DNA of 64,000 bases from the NCBI RefSeq assembly GCF_016907355.1, contig NZ_JAFBBW010000001.1, positions 3,658,001 to 3,722,000 of the forward strand, given 5' to 3'. This document shows positions 49,626-56,552 of the stretch, in pieces (position 1 is the first letter of the stretch; every line of letters begins with the position of its first letter). The stretch comes from Agromyces aurantiacus. Its GTDB lineage: Bacteria; Actinomycetota; Actinomycetes; Actinomycetales; Microbacteriaceae. The notes beneath the pieces are model-generated. The model was not told the DNA's origin, searched no databases, and saw nothing but the letters and a program-made list of their open reading frames with translations. The position numbers and the translations under genes were made by a program.

Positions 49626-51383
49626 TCAGGCGCCCGCGGCGTAGACGCGCGCCTCCCACGGCGCGAGCGGGGCGTCGAACGGCGCCGGCGAGTCGGGGAT
49701 CGTGTTCGTGAGGATCGGCACGTCGCCCGGCTCGCCCGCGCCCGTGGTCCAGCGCGCGGCGAGGTCGAGGTCGAATGCGGGCGCGTGCTCGGCCGAGGAG
49801 AGGTTCGCCACGACCAGGAGTCGCTCGGCCCCGTGCACGCGCTCGTAGGCGAAGATCGCCGGGTGCCCGGCATCCGCCCGCTCGAAGGAGCCGTGCCCGA
49901 CGACCGGCCGCTCGTGCCGCAGGGCGATGAGCGCGCGATAGTACTCGAACACCGACCCGGGGTCGCCGGCCTGGTCGGCCGCGTTGATGCGGTCGTGGTT
50001 GGGATTGACCGGAAGCCACGGTTCGCCGCTCGTGAAGCCCGCGTTCGGGCTCGCATCCCACTGCACGGGCGTGCGCGCGTGGTCGCGGCTCATGAGGCTG
50101 AGGCCGTACAGCGCGTCGGCGACGGCGGTGCCGCTCGCGACCTCCTCGGCATACGCGTTCAGCGACTCGATGTCGCGGTACTCGTCGATGACCGAGAACG
50201 GCGCGTTCGTCATGCCGAGCTCCTGCCCCTGGTAGACGTAGGGCGTGCCGCGCATGAGGTGCAGCATCGTGGCGAGCGCCGTCGCCGACCCGTACCAGTG
50301 CTCATCGGCGTCGCCGAAGCGGCTGACCGAGCGGGGCTGGTCGTGGTTCTCGAGGTAGAGGCTGTTCCATCCGGTCTCGCGCAGGCCGTCCTGCCACTTG
50401 GCGAGCGAGGCCGCGAGCTCGCCGGGCTCGAGCGGCCGCGGCCGGAACTTGCTGACGCCGTGGTCGAGCCCGACGTGCTCGAACTGGAACACCATGTCGA
50501 CTTCGCGGCGCGCGGGATCGGTGAACAGGACCGCGTCGTCGACGGTCACGCCGGGCGTCTCGCCGACCGTGATGAGCCCGTCGCGCCCGTCGAACACTTC
50601 GCGGTGCATCTCCTGCAGGAACTCGTGCAGGCGCGGCCCGTTCACGTACGACGCGCTGCCGTCGCCGTACCGCTTGCCGTCGCGCACGGGCCCGTCGGGC
50701 AGGCCCGGATGCTTCGAGATCAGGTTGATGACATCCATCCGGAAGCCGTCGACGCCCCGGTCGAGCCACCAGCGCATCATCTCGTACACCGCGGTGCGCA
50801 CCTCGGGGTTCTCCCAGTTGAGGTCGGGCTGCTTGCGGTCGAAGAGGTGCAGGAAGTACTCGCCGGTGGCCTCGTCCCACTCCCACGTGGGGCCGGAGAA
50901 GAACGACTCCCAGTTCGTCGGCTCGGCGCCCGGGTCGCCGCCCCGCGCACCGGGACGCGGCGGGCGCCACCAGTACCAGTCGCGCTTGGCGCTGTCGCGG
51001 CTCGCGCGCGACTCGACGAACCACGGGTGCTCGTCGGACGTGTGGTTGACGACGAGGTCCATGACGAGCCGGATGCCGCGCGCGTGCATCGCCGCGAGCA
51101 GCTCGTCGAAGTCGGCGAGCGTGCCGAACACCGGATCGATGTCGTGGTAGTCGCTGATGTCGTAGCCGTTGTCGGCCTGCGGCGAGCGGTAGATCGGCGA
51201 GAGCCACACCACGTCGACGCCGAGCCGCTCGAGGTGGTCGAGCCGCTGCAGGATGCCGCGGAGGTCGCCGATGCCGTCGCCGTCGGAGTCCTGGAAGCTG
51301 CGCGGATAGACCTGGTACACCACGGCCGACTTCCACCAGTCGGGGGCGGTCGACGGATGGCGCGGCTCGGCTGCGTTCGACAT
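49626..51383 (-). CDS. GH13 alpha-glucosidase
   Basis: A 585-residue glycoside hydrolase. The start WWKSAVVYQVYPRSFQDSDGDGIGDL and the four GH13 regions are visible: DLVVNHTSDEHPWF; GFRMDVINLISK with the nucleophile Asp; a GETPG acid/base Glu; and YLENHDQPR. The order and length match oligo-1,6-glucosidase/alpha-glucosidase of subfamilies 23-31, which hydrolyse maltose, isomaltose, sucrose or trehalose. No signal peptide, so it acts in the cytosol. The ATG at 51383 is preferred to 51413 because MSNAAEPRHPS leads straight into the domain. No sugar transporter is adjacent. Confidence 0.93.
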   Translation of the reverse strand: MSNAAEPRHPSTAPDWWKSAVVYQVYPRSFQDSDGDGIGDLRGILQRLDHLERLGVDVVWLSPIYRSPQADNGYDISDYHDIDPVFGTLADFDELLAAMHARGIRLVMDLVVNHTSDEHPWFVESRASRDSAKRDWYWWRPPRPGARGGDPGAEPTNWESFFSGPTWEWDEATGEYFLHLFDRKQPDLNWENPEVRTAVYEMMRWWLDRGVDGFRMDVINLISKHPGLPDGPVRDGKRYGDGSASYVNGPRLHEFLQEMHREVFDGRDGLITVGETPGVTVDDAVLFTDPARREVDMVFQFEHVGLDHGVSKFRPRPLEPGELAASLAKWQDGLRETGWNSLYLENHDQPRSVSRFGDADEHWYGSATALATMLHLMRGTPYVYQGQELGMTNAPFSVIDEYRDIESLNAYAEEVASGTAVADALYGLSLMSRDHARTPVQWDASPNAGFTSGEPWLPVNPNHDRINAADQAGDPGSVFEYYRALIALRHERPVVGHGSFERADAGHPAIFAYERVHGAERLLVVANLSSAEHAPAFDLDLAARWTTGAGEPGDVPILTNTIPDSPAPFDAPLAPWEARVYAAGA

Positions 51384-51618
51384 GCCCCGATCCTCGCAGC
51401 CCCGCGCCGTCACGTCAGCCCTTTCCGCGCACGCGCGCCCCCGTCGCGCCCCGGTCGCACGCGGATTGCCGGTTCCGCCGGGTTCGCGCGATCGATTCCC
51501 GGCGGAAGCGGCAACCCGACGAACGTGAGCGGGGCGCGGGCGGCGGCCGCGGGCTCCGCAGGCACGACGATGCCCCGGGCGCGTGCCCGGGGCATCCGTT
51601 CCCTTCCAGGCCGGCGGC

Positions 51619-52035
51619 TCAGGCCGCGAGGCCGAGCCGGCGCAGGTCGTCGCCCGACGCGCGGTGCTCCGCGCCCTCGGCGACGTGCGCCTCGCGCGGC
51701 ACGCGCGCGCCGTTCTGCACCCGCGCGCCCGCGCCCACGGCCGCGTACGGCCCCACGACCGCGAAGCGGCCGATGACGGCGCCCCGGCCGACGCGTGCGT
51801 TCACGCCGACTGTCGCGTTCTCGGCGACGATGGCGTCGCCCTCGACCCAGGCGCCGTGCGAGATGGTCGCACCGCGCTGCACCTCCGCGCCGGGGTCGAC
51901 GTAGGCGGTCGGGTCGACGAACGCCGTCGGGTCCACCTTCGCGGTCGTGGCCACGAGGCCGCGGCCGTTGACGTGCTTGCGGTAGCGACGCAGGATCCCG
52001 GCTTCGTCCTCGAACTCGACGTAGCTGATGCCCAC
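51619..52035 (-). CDS. Left-handed beta-helix hexapeptide-repeat protein
   Basis: A 138-residue protein made almost entirely of hexapeptide repeats (TAFVDPTAYVDPGAEVQRGATI, GVNARVGRGAVIGRFAVVG), about twelve in a row. These fold into a left-handed beta-helix as in acyltransferases and gamma-carbonic anhydrases, usually trimers. The catalytic histidine loop of longer enzymes is not obvious: one H lies in ISHGAWVEG. The first about 20 residues (GISYVEFEDEAGILRRYRKHV) form a separate strand pair. It starts with GTG at 52035 after GGAGGA. The function is unknown; it faces the glycosyltransferase gene. Confidence 0.75.
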   Translation of the reverse strand: MGISYVEFEDEAGILRRYRKHVNGRGLVATTAKVDPTAFVDPTAYVDPGAEVQRGATISHGAWVEGDAIVAENATVGVNARVGRGAVIGRFAVVGPYAAVGAGARVQNGARVPREAHVAEGAEHRASGDDLRRLGLAA

Positions 52036-52128
52036 GTGTCCTCCATTCGCCGGGTGCGGTGTCTCCGCCTCCCGGATACAGGTACAACATCCCGGCTGAC
52101 CGGGACATTCCCCAAGTCTCGGTGCCTG

Positions 52129-52202
52129 CCCTGAATACCGGCGGGGATATCCCTGATTCCCGGCTGGAAGCCTTGTCGGCGCGGTTTCCGCGGTCGTAGC
52201 TT
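52129..52202 (+). promoter_or_regulatory. Promoter of the glycosyltransferase with upstream direct repeats
   Basis: TTGTCG (52173-52178) and TAGCTT (52197-52202) with an 18-bp spacer form a promoter, and the ATG at 52211 falls at the expected start point (leaderless). Direct repeats CCCTGAATACCGG (52129-52141) and CCCTGATTCCCGG (52151-52163), 22 bp apart, lie just upstream of the -35 box, a typical activator position. Confidence 0.6.
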
Positions 52203-52210
52203 CGCTTCCC

Positions 52211-53530
52211 ATGTCCACGTACCTCCTCTGCGCGAGCCCGATCCAGGGTCACGTCGCGCCGATCATCACCATCGCCCGCGACCTCGTCTCGCGCGGCCAC
52301 GACGTCACCGTCCTGACCGGCTCGCGCTTCCGCGACGCCGTGCTCGCGACGGGCGCCGAGCACCTCGCCCTCACCGGCATCGCCGACTACGACGACCGCC
52401 GCATGCAGGACTACCTGCCGGACCGCGACCGCCACCGGGGCATCGCCAAGCTCGAGTACGACGTCCAGACGATCTTCGTCCGCCCGGTCGCCGTGCAGTT
52501 CCGCGCGCTCGAGGCGGCGATCGCCGAGCTCGCACCCGATGCGGTGCTGATCGAGGGGGCGTTCGCCGGCGCGGTGCCGCTGCTGCTCGACGACCCGGCG
52601 ACGCGCCCGCCGATCATCGGCGTCGGTGTCATCCCGCTGATGCAGGCGAGCGTCGACACGGCGCCCGCCGGGCTCGGCCTCGCTCCCCGTCCCGGCGCCC
52701 TCGGTCGCACCCGCAACCGGCTGCTCAACGCGTTCGTCCGCAAGGTCGTGTTCCGCAAGACCCAGGCGCTCGCCGACTCGATCGTGCGCGAGCTCGGGCG
52801 TGGCGGACTCGACTCGTTCATCTTCGACTTCACCCGCATGTGCGACCGGTACCTGCAGCTCTCGCCCGCCGAGTTCGAGTACCCGCGCAGCGACCTCAGC
52901 CCCAACCTGCGCTTCGCCGGCACCGTGCTGCCGCCCTCGGCGATCGCGGGCGAGCTGCCCGAGTGGTGGGACGAGCTCGACGGCGAGCGCCCGGTCGTGC
53001 ACGTGAGCCAGGGCACGATCGACAACAAGGACTTCGGCCGGCTCATCCGCCCCACCCTCGAGGCCCTCGCCGACCGGGACTTGCTCGTCGTCGCCGCGAC
53101 CGGAGGCCGCCCCGTCTCGGAGCTCGGCGAGCTGCCCGCGAACGCCCGGGCCGCCGAGTTCCTGCCGTACGACCTCCTGCTGCCGAAGACCGACGTGTTC
53201 GTGACCAACGCGGGCTTCGGCGGCACGCAGTACGCGCTCAGCCACGGCGTGCCGATCGTGGCGGCGGGCGACACCGAGGACAAGCCCGAGGTCGCGATGC
53301 GCGTGCAGTGGAGCGGCGTGGGGCTCACGCTGAAGACCGGCACGCCGACGCCGGCCGCGGTGCGCACGGCCGTCGAGCGCGTGCTCGCGGACCCCGGCTT
53401 CCGCGGCCGTGCGCAGGGCATGGCGCGCCGGATCGCCGGGTACGACACGTTCGGGATCATCGCCTCCGAGCTCGAGGCCGCGGCATCCGCTCGCGGTGCT
53501 GCCGCGACCGAGGCGGCCTCGGTCGGCTGA
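52211..53530 (+). CDS. UDP-glycosyltransferase, macrolide (MGT) type
   Basis: A 439-residue GT-B glycosyltransferase. The N-terminal acceptor domain starts LLCASPIQGHVAPIITIARDLVSRGHDVTVLTG. The C-terminal donor domain shows VSQGTIDNKDFGRLIRPTLEALADRDLLVVAATGG and EFLPYDLLLPKTDVFVTNAGFGGTQYALSHGVPIVAAG, the PSPG-like nucleotide-sugar site, with its conserved N-G-G-x-x-S/T positions. Such enzymes in actinobacteria glycosylate lipids, macrolides or flavonoids. It is a single-gene unit with its own promoter, convergent with the FKBP gene. Acceptor and donor are unknown. Confidence 0.9.
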   Translation: MSTYLLCASPIQGHVAPIITIARDLVSRGHDVTVLTGSRFRDAVLATGAEHLALTGIADYDDRRMQDYLPDRDRHRGIAKLEYDVQTIFVRPVAVQFRALEAAIAELAPDAVLIEGAFAGAVPLLLDDPATRPPIIGVGVIPLMQASVDTAPAGLGLAPRPGALGRTRNRLLNAFVRKVVFRKTQALADSIVRELGRGGLDSFIFDFTRMCDRYLQLSPAEFEYPRSDLSPNLRFAGTVLPPSAIAGELPEWWDELDGERPVVHVSQGTIDNKDFGRLIRPTLEALADRDLLVVAATGGRPVSELGELPANARAAEFLPYDLLLPKTDVFVTNAGFGGTQYALSHGVPIVAAGDTEDKPEVAMRVQWSGVGLTLKTGTPTPAAVRTAVERVLADPGFRGRAQGMARRIAGYDTFGIIASELEAAASARGAAATEAASVG

Positions 53531-53555
53531 CCTCCGCACGGAGCGGACACGGAAA

Positions 53556-53619
53556 CGCCGCGCCCGCGGCATCCGCTCGCCTCAGGTGAGGCGCGAGCAC
53601 GGATGCCGCGGGCGCGGCG
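53556..53619. terminator. 20-bp perfect-stem bidirectional terminator
   Basis: The arms 53556-53575 and 53600-53619 are exact reverse complements, with an inner CTCGC...GCGAG/CCTCAGGTGAGG hairpin. It lies between the convergent glycosyltransferase and FKBP genes. The stem includes GCGGCATCCG/CGGATGCCGC. Confidence 0.8.
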
Positions 53620-53638
53620 TGGTCGGGTGGGTCCGGGA

Positions 53639-54610
53639 TCAGCCCGCCGACTCGGTGTCCTGGATCTCGACGACGAAGACGAGGGTCTGGCCGCCGAGCC
53701 CGTTGGCCGACTCCTCCTCGCCGTAGCCGAGCGCCGGCGGGATCGAGACGATGAGCTTGGTGCCGACCGTCTGGCCGACGAGCGCGCCGCCGAAGCCCGG
53801 GATCACGTCGCCGGTCCCGAAGCGCGCGGCATCCTTGCCGTAGCTCTGGTCGAAGATCTCCTTGGTCGCCCAGTTCAGGCCCTGGTAGTGCAGGGTGACG
53901 GTGTCGCCCGCCTTCACCTCGGCGCCGTCGCCCTGCTCGAGCACCTTGACGAGCAGCTCGTCGGAGGGCTCGGCGTCGGGGATGGTGACGGTCGGCGGCT
54001 GGTCGCCGTTGAACTTCACCTCGGGCACGTTCTCGGTCCACTCGCCGGGCTTGGGGAGGTCCTCGGCCTCGACGATGTCCTGCACGTCGGTGACGATGAC
54101 CAGCGTCTCGCCGGCGGCGACGCCGATGCCCTCGTTGCCCTGGTCGCCGTAGATGGCCGACGCGGGCGCGACCGTCACGACGCGCGAGCCGACCGCGACG
54201 CAGTCGACGCCCGCGAGGAAGCCCTCGTAGAGCGAGTCGTCGCCGAGGGTGAGGGTGGCGGGCTGCGAGAAGACCTGGGTGCCGTCGGACCCCTTGAAGG
54301 CCGTGACGACCGCCGAGACCTCGTCGCCCGACGTCGTGGTGTCGCCGTCGCCCTCGATCGCGATCGTGCGCTGGAGCTCCTCGGCTTCGAGCGGCGTGTC
54401 GAACGTCGCCGTCGGGGCGGCGCCGAAGTCGCCGGTCACCTCGATCGCGTCGCTCTGCTCGCCGGCCTCCACCTCGAGGCAGGCGGCCGCGTCGTCGGTG
54501 GCGCTGGCGGTGGGGTCGGGCTCGGAGCCGCTGCCCGCGCAGCCGACGAGGAGCAGGGCGGTCACGGAGACCAGTGCGATGGGCGCGCCACGGCGGAGGG
54601 CACGGTTCAT
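53639..54610 (-). CDS. Lipoprotein with tandem FKBP-type peptidyl-prolyl isomerase domains
   Basis: A 323-residue secreted protein. The signal RRGAPIALVSVTALLLVGC ends in a lipobox. The C-terminal domain (about 205-323) is a canonical FKBP: LHYQGLNWATKEIFDQSYG, FGTGDVIPGFGGALVGQTVGTKLIVSIPPALGYG and GQTLVFVVEIQDTES, with catalytic-pocket Y, F, D, W/I and Y in place. The first domain (about 60-200) is a degenerate FKBP that keeps the beta-sheet but lacks most pocket residues. The protein helps fold extracytoplasmic proteins. The start ATG is at 54610; a strong terminator hairpin follows the stop. Confidence 0.92.
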   Translation of the reverse strand: MNRALRRGAPIALVSVTALLLVGCAGSGSEPDPTASATDDAAACLEVEAGEQSDAIEVTGDFGAAPTATFDTPLEAEELQRTIAIEGDGDTTTSGDEVSAVVTAFKGSDGTQVFSQPATLTLGDDSLYEGFLAGVDCVAVGSRVVTVAPASAIYGDQGNEGIGVAAGETLVIVTDVQDIVEAEDLPKPGEWTENVPEVKFNGDQPPTVTIPDAEPSDELLVKVLEQGDGAEVKAGDTVTLHYQGLNWATKEIFDQSYGKDAARFGTGDVIPGFGGALVGQTVGTKLIVSIPPALGYGEEESANGLGGQTLVFVVEIQDTESAG

Positions 54611-54715
54611 GTGGGAGTTCTCGTTTCGATTCGGGTTCGAGGTCGAGGAACCAGTCTGCACGATCCTGGTCTCGATTCCCTGAGTCTTCACGGATCGGCC
54701 GGTCCGACCGAGAAT

Positions 54716-55546
54716 ATGCGCATGGGGGATGTCAGGGAGGGGTTCGGTGCCGCCGCCGTGTCGGTCGACGCCGCGGCGGCGTTCGCCGAGCTGGACGAGG
54801 TGCTGTGGGATCCGATCGCGGCGGCGACCGTGCTGCGGTCGGCGCCCCGGTTCGACGAGCGCGTGCTCGACGCGGCCGCGGGCGACGGGTCGTCCGCGCT
54901 GCCGACGGCCGAGCTCGTGGGCCCGGGCGGGGTGGTGGATGCGGTCGACGCGTCCGAGGCGCTGGTCGCGCTGCTGCGCGAGCGCGCGGGCGAGCGGATG
55001 CCGCAGCTGCGCACGCACGTCGGCGACCCGGCCGCGTGGCCGTACACGGGGTACGACCTCGTGCAGTGCGTGCTCGGCGTGTTCCGCTTCGACGAGGTCG
55101 AGGAGGGCACAAGCCACCTCGTGGAGTGCGCGCGGCCCGGCGGCCGCGTCGCGCTCACGGTGTGGGCGCACGGCGCCCTCGACCCGCTGGGCGAGGTGCT
55201 CGCGTCGGCACTGCCTCCCGACGACGAGCGCGTTGCCGCCTTCGATGACGCGGCCCGGCCCACGCTCGCGCGCGCCGAGACCGCGGGCACCTTCGCGCAG
55301 TGGGTCGCCGATCGCGGGCTCGTCGACGTGCGCGCCGAGGCGGTGCCGCGCCACCTCGACCTCACGGACGGGCTCGCGTGGCGCGTGGTCATGGGGACCG
55401 GGCTCCGGTCGCTGCTGGGCGAGCTCGACGACGAGGCGGTCGAGGGCGTGCGCGAACGGTTCGCCGCCGACCTGGACGCCCGCTCCGTCACGATCCTCGA
55501 CGTGACGACGCTCGTCGCGGTGGGTCGGCGCCCCGAGACCTCGTGA
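54716..55546 (+). CDS. SAM-dependent methyltransferase
   Basis: A 276-residue class I methyltransferase. Motif I VLDAAAGDGSSALPTAEL, the acidic VDAVDAS strand end, the VQCVLGVFRFDEVEE motif IV, and HLVECARPGGRVALTVWA (motif VI) are all recognisable. It is close to the UbiE/Methyltransf_11 group. The ATG at 54716 or 54722 are both possible; RBS evidence is weak. It is divergent from the FKBP lipoprotein gene by 105 bp. The substrate is unknown. Confidence 0.83.
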   Translation: MRMGDVREGFGAAAVSVDAAAAFAELDEVLWDPIAAATVLRSAPRFDERVLDAAAGDGSSALPTAELVGPGGVVDAVDASEALVALLRERAGERMPQLRTHVGDPAAWPYTGYDLVQCVLGVFRFDEVEEGTSHLVECARPGGRVALTVWAHGALDPLGEVLASALPPDDERVAAFDDAARPTLARAETAGTFAQWVADRGLVDVRAEAVPRHLDLTDGLAWRVVMGTGLRSLLGELDDEAVEGVRERFAADLDARSVTILDVTTLVAVGRRPETS

Positions 55547-55562
55547 CGCCCGGCCTCCGACG

Positions 55563-56426
55563 TCAGTCGGGGTCGCCCTCGGGGCGCGGGCCGGTGGCCA
55601 CCGGTCGTTCCGGATGGTTCGACCACTGGCTGAACGAGCCCGGATACAGCGCCGCATCGATGCCGGCCATCGCGAGCGCCGCGACCTCGTGCGCCGCCGT
55701 CACGCCCGAGCCGCAGTAGGCCGCGACGGGGTGCGCGCCGTCGATGCCGAGCGCGGCGAACCGGGCGCGCAGTTCGGCCGCGGGCCTGAACCGTCCGTCG
55801 GCGTCGAGGTTGTCGACGGTCGGCGCCGACACCGCGCCCGGGATGTGCCCGGCGCGGGGGTCGACGGGTTCGACCTCGCCGCGGTAGCGCTCGCCGGCTC
55901 GGGCGTCGAGCAGCACGCCGTGGTCGGTCGACGCCAGTGCATCGGCCTCGTCGAGGTCGATGACGGGCATGGAGCCGAAGTGCGCGGTCGCGTCGCCGGG
56001 TTCGGGCTCGACGTCGCCCTGCTCGAGCGGCAGGCCCGCGGCGCGCCACGCGGCCAGGGCTCCGTCGAGGATCCGCACGTCGGTCACGCCGGCATGGCGC
56101 AGCAGCCACCACGCGCGCGCGGCGGAGGTGCCGCCCGCGTCGTCCGCGACGACCACCGCATCCCCGTTGCGCAGACCCCAGCGTCGCATCGCCCGGGTGA
56201 AGGCGGCCTCGCTCGGCAGGGGGTGGCGCCCCGCACCGGTCACGGTGTGGTCCGCGAGCTCGGCGTCGAGGTCGACGTAGACCGCGCCCGGGATATGCCC
56301 CGCGCGGAATGCGGCGCGGCCGTCGGGTTCGGCAAGGGTCCACCGCACGTCGAGCACGACGGGGCGGGTCGACTCCGGCCGCCCGAGGCGCTCGGCGAGT
56401 TCGGCGGGCTCGATGAGGATGGCCAT
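55563..56426 (-). CDS. Thiosulfate/3-mercaptopyruvate sulfurtransferase
   Basis: A 287-residue protein with two rhodanese domains. The first, inactive one starts PAELAERLGRPESTRPVVLDVRWTL and holds VADDAGGTSAARAWWLLRHAG at the site of the lost active loop. The second carries the catalytic AYCGSGVTAAHEVAALAMAG loop (Cys in YCGSGVTA). The GHIPGAV segments occur in both halves, as in typical sulfurtransferases. It moves sulfane sulfur to cyanide or thiols. A start at 56435 (three residues earlier) is also possible. Convergent with the methyltransferase. Confidence 0.9.
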   Translation of the reverse strand: MAILIEPAELAERLGRPESTRPVVLDVRWTLAEPDGRAAFRAGHIPGAVYVDLDAELADHTVTGAGRHPLPSEAAFTRAMRRWGLRNGDAVVVADDAGGTSAARAWWLLRHAGVTDVRILDGALAAWRAAGLPLEQGDVEPEPGDATAHFGSMPVIDLDEADALASTDHGVLLDARAGERYRGEVEPVDPRAGHIPGAVSAPTVDNLDADGRFRPAAELRARFAALGIDGAHPVAAYCGSGVTAAHEVAALAMAGIDAALYPGSFSQWSNHPERPVATGPRPEGDPD

Positions 56427-56552
56427 GCCCGCCATCCTCGCACCCGGCGCGTCGGCGCCATCCGCTCATCGTGGAACCGGCCGACCGGTGCCCGCGGGGG
56501 CCCCACGTAGACTGGATGCCGGACTGACGGTGGCGGCGTGACGGGAGAGCGG

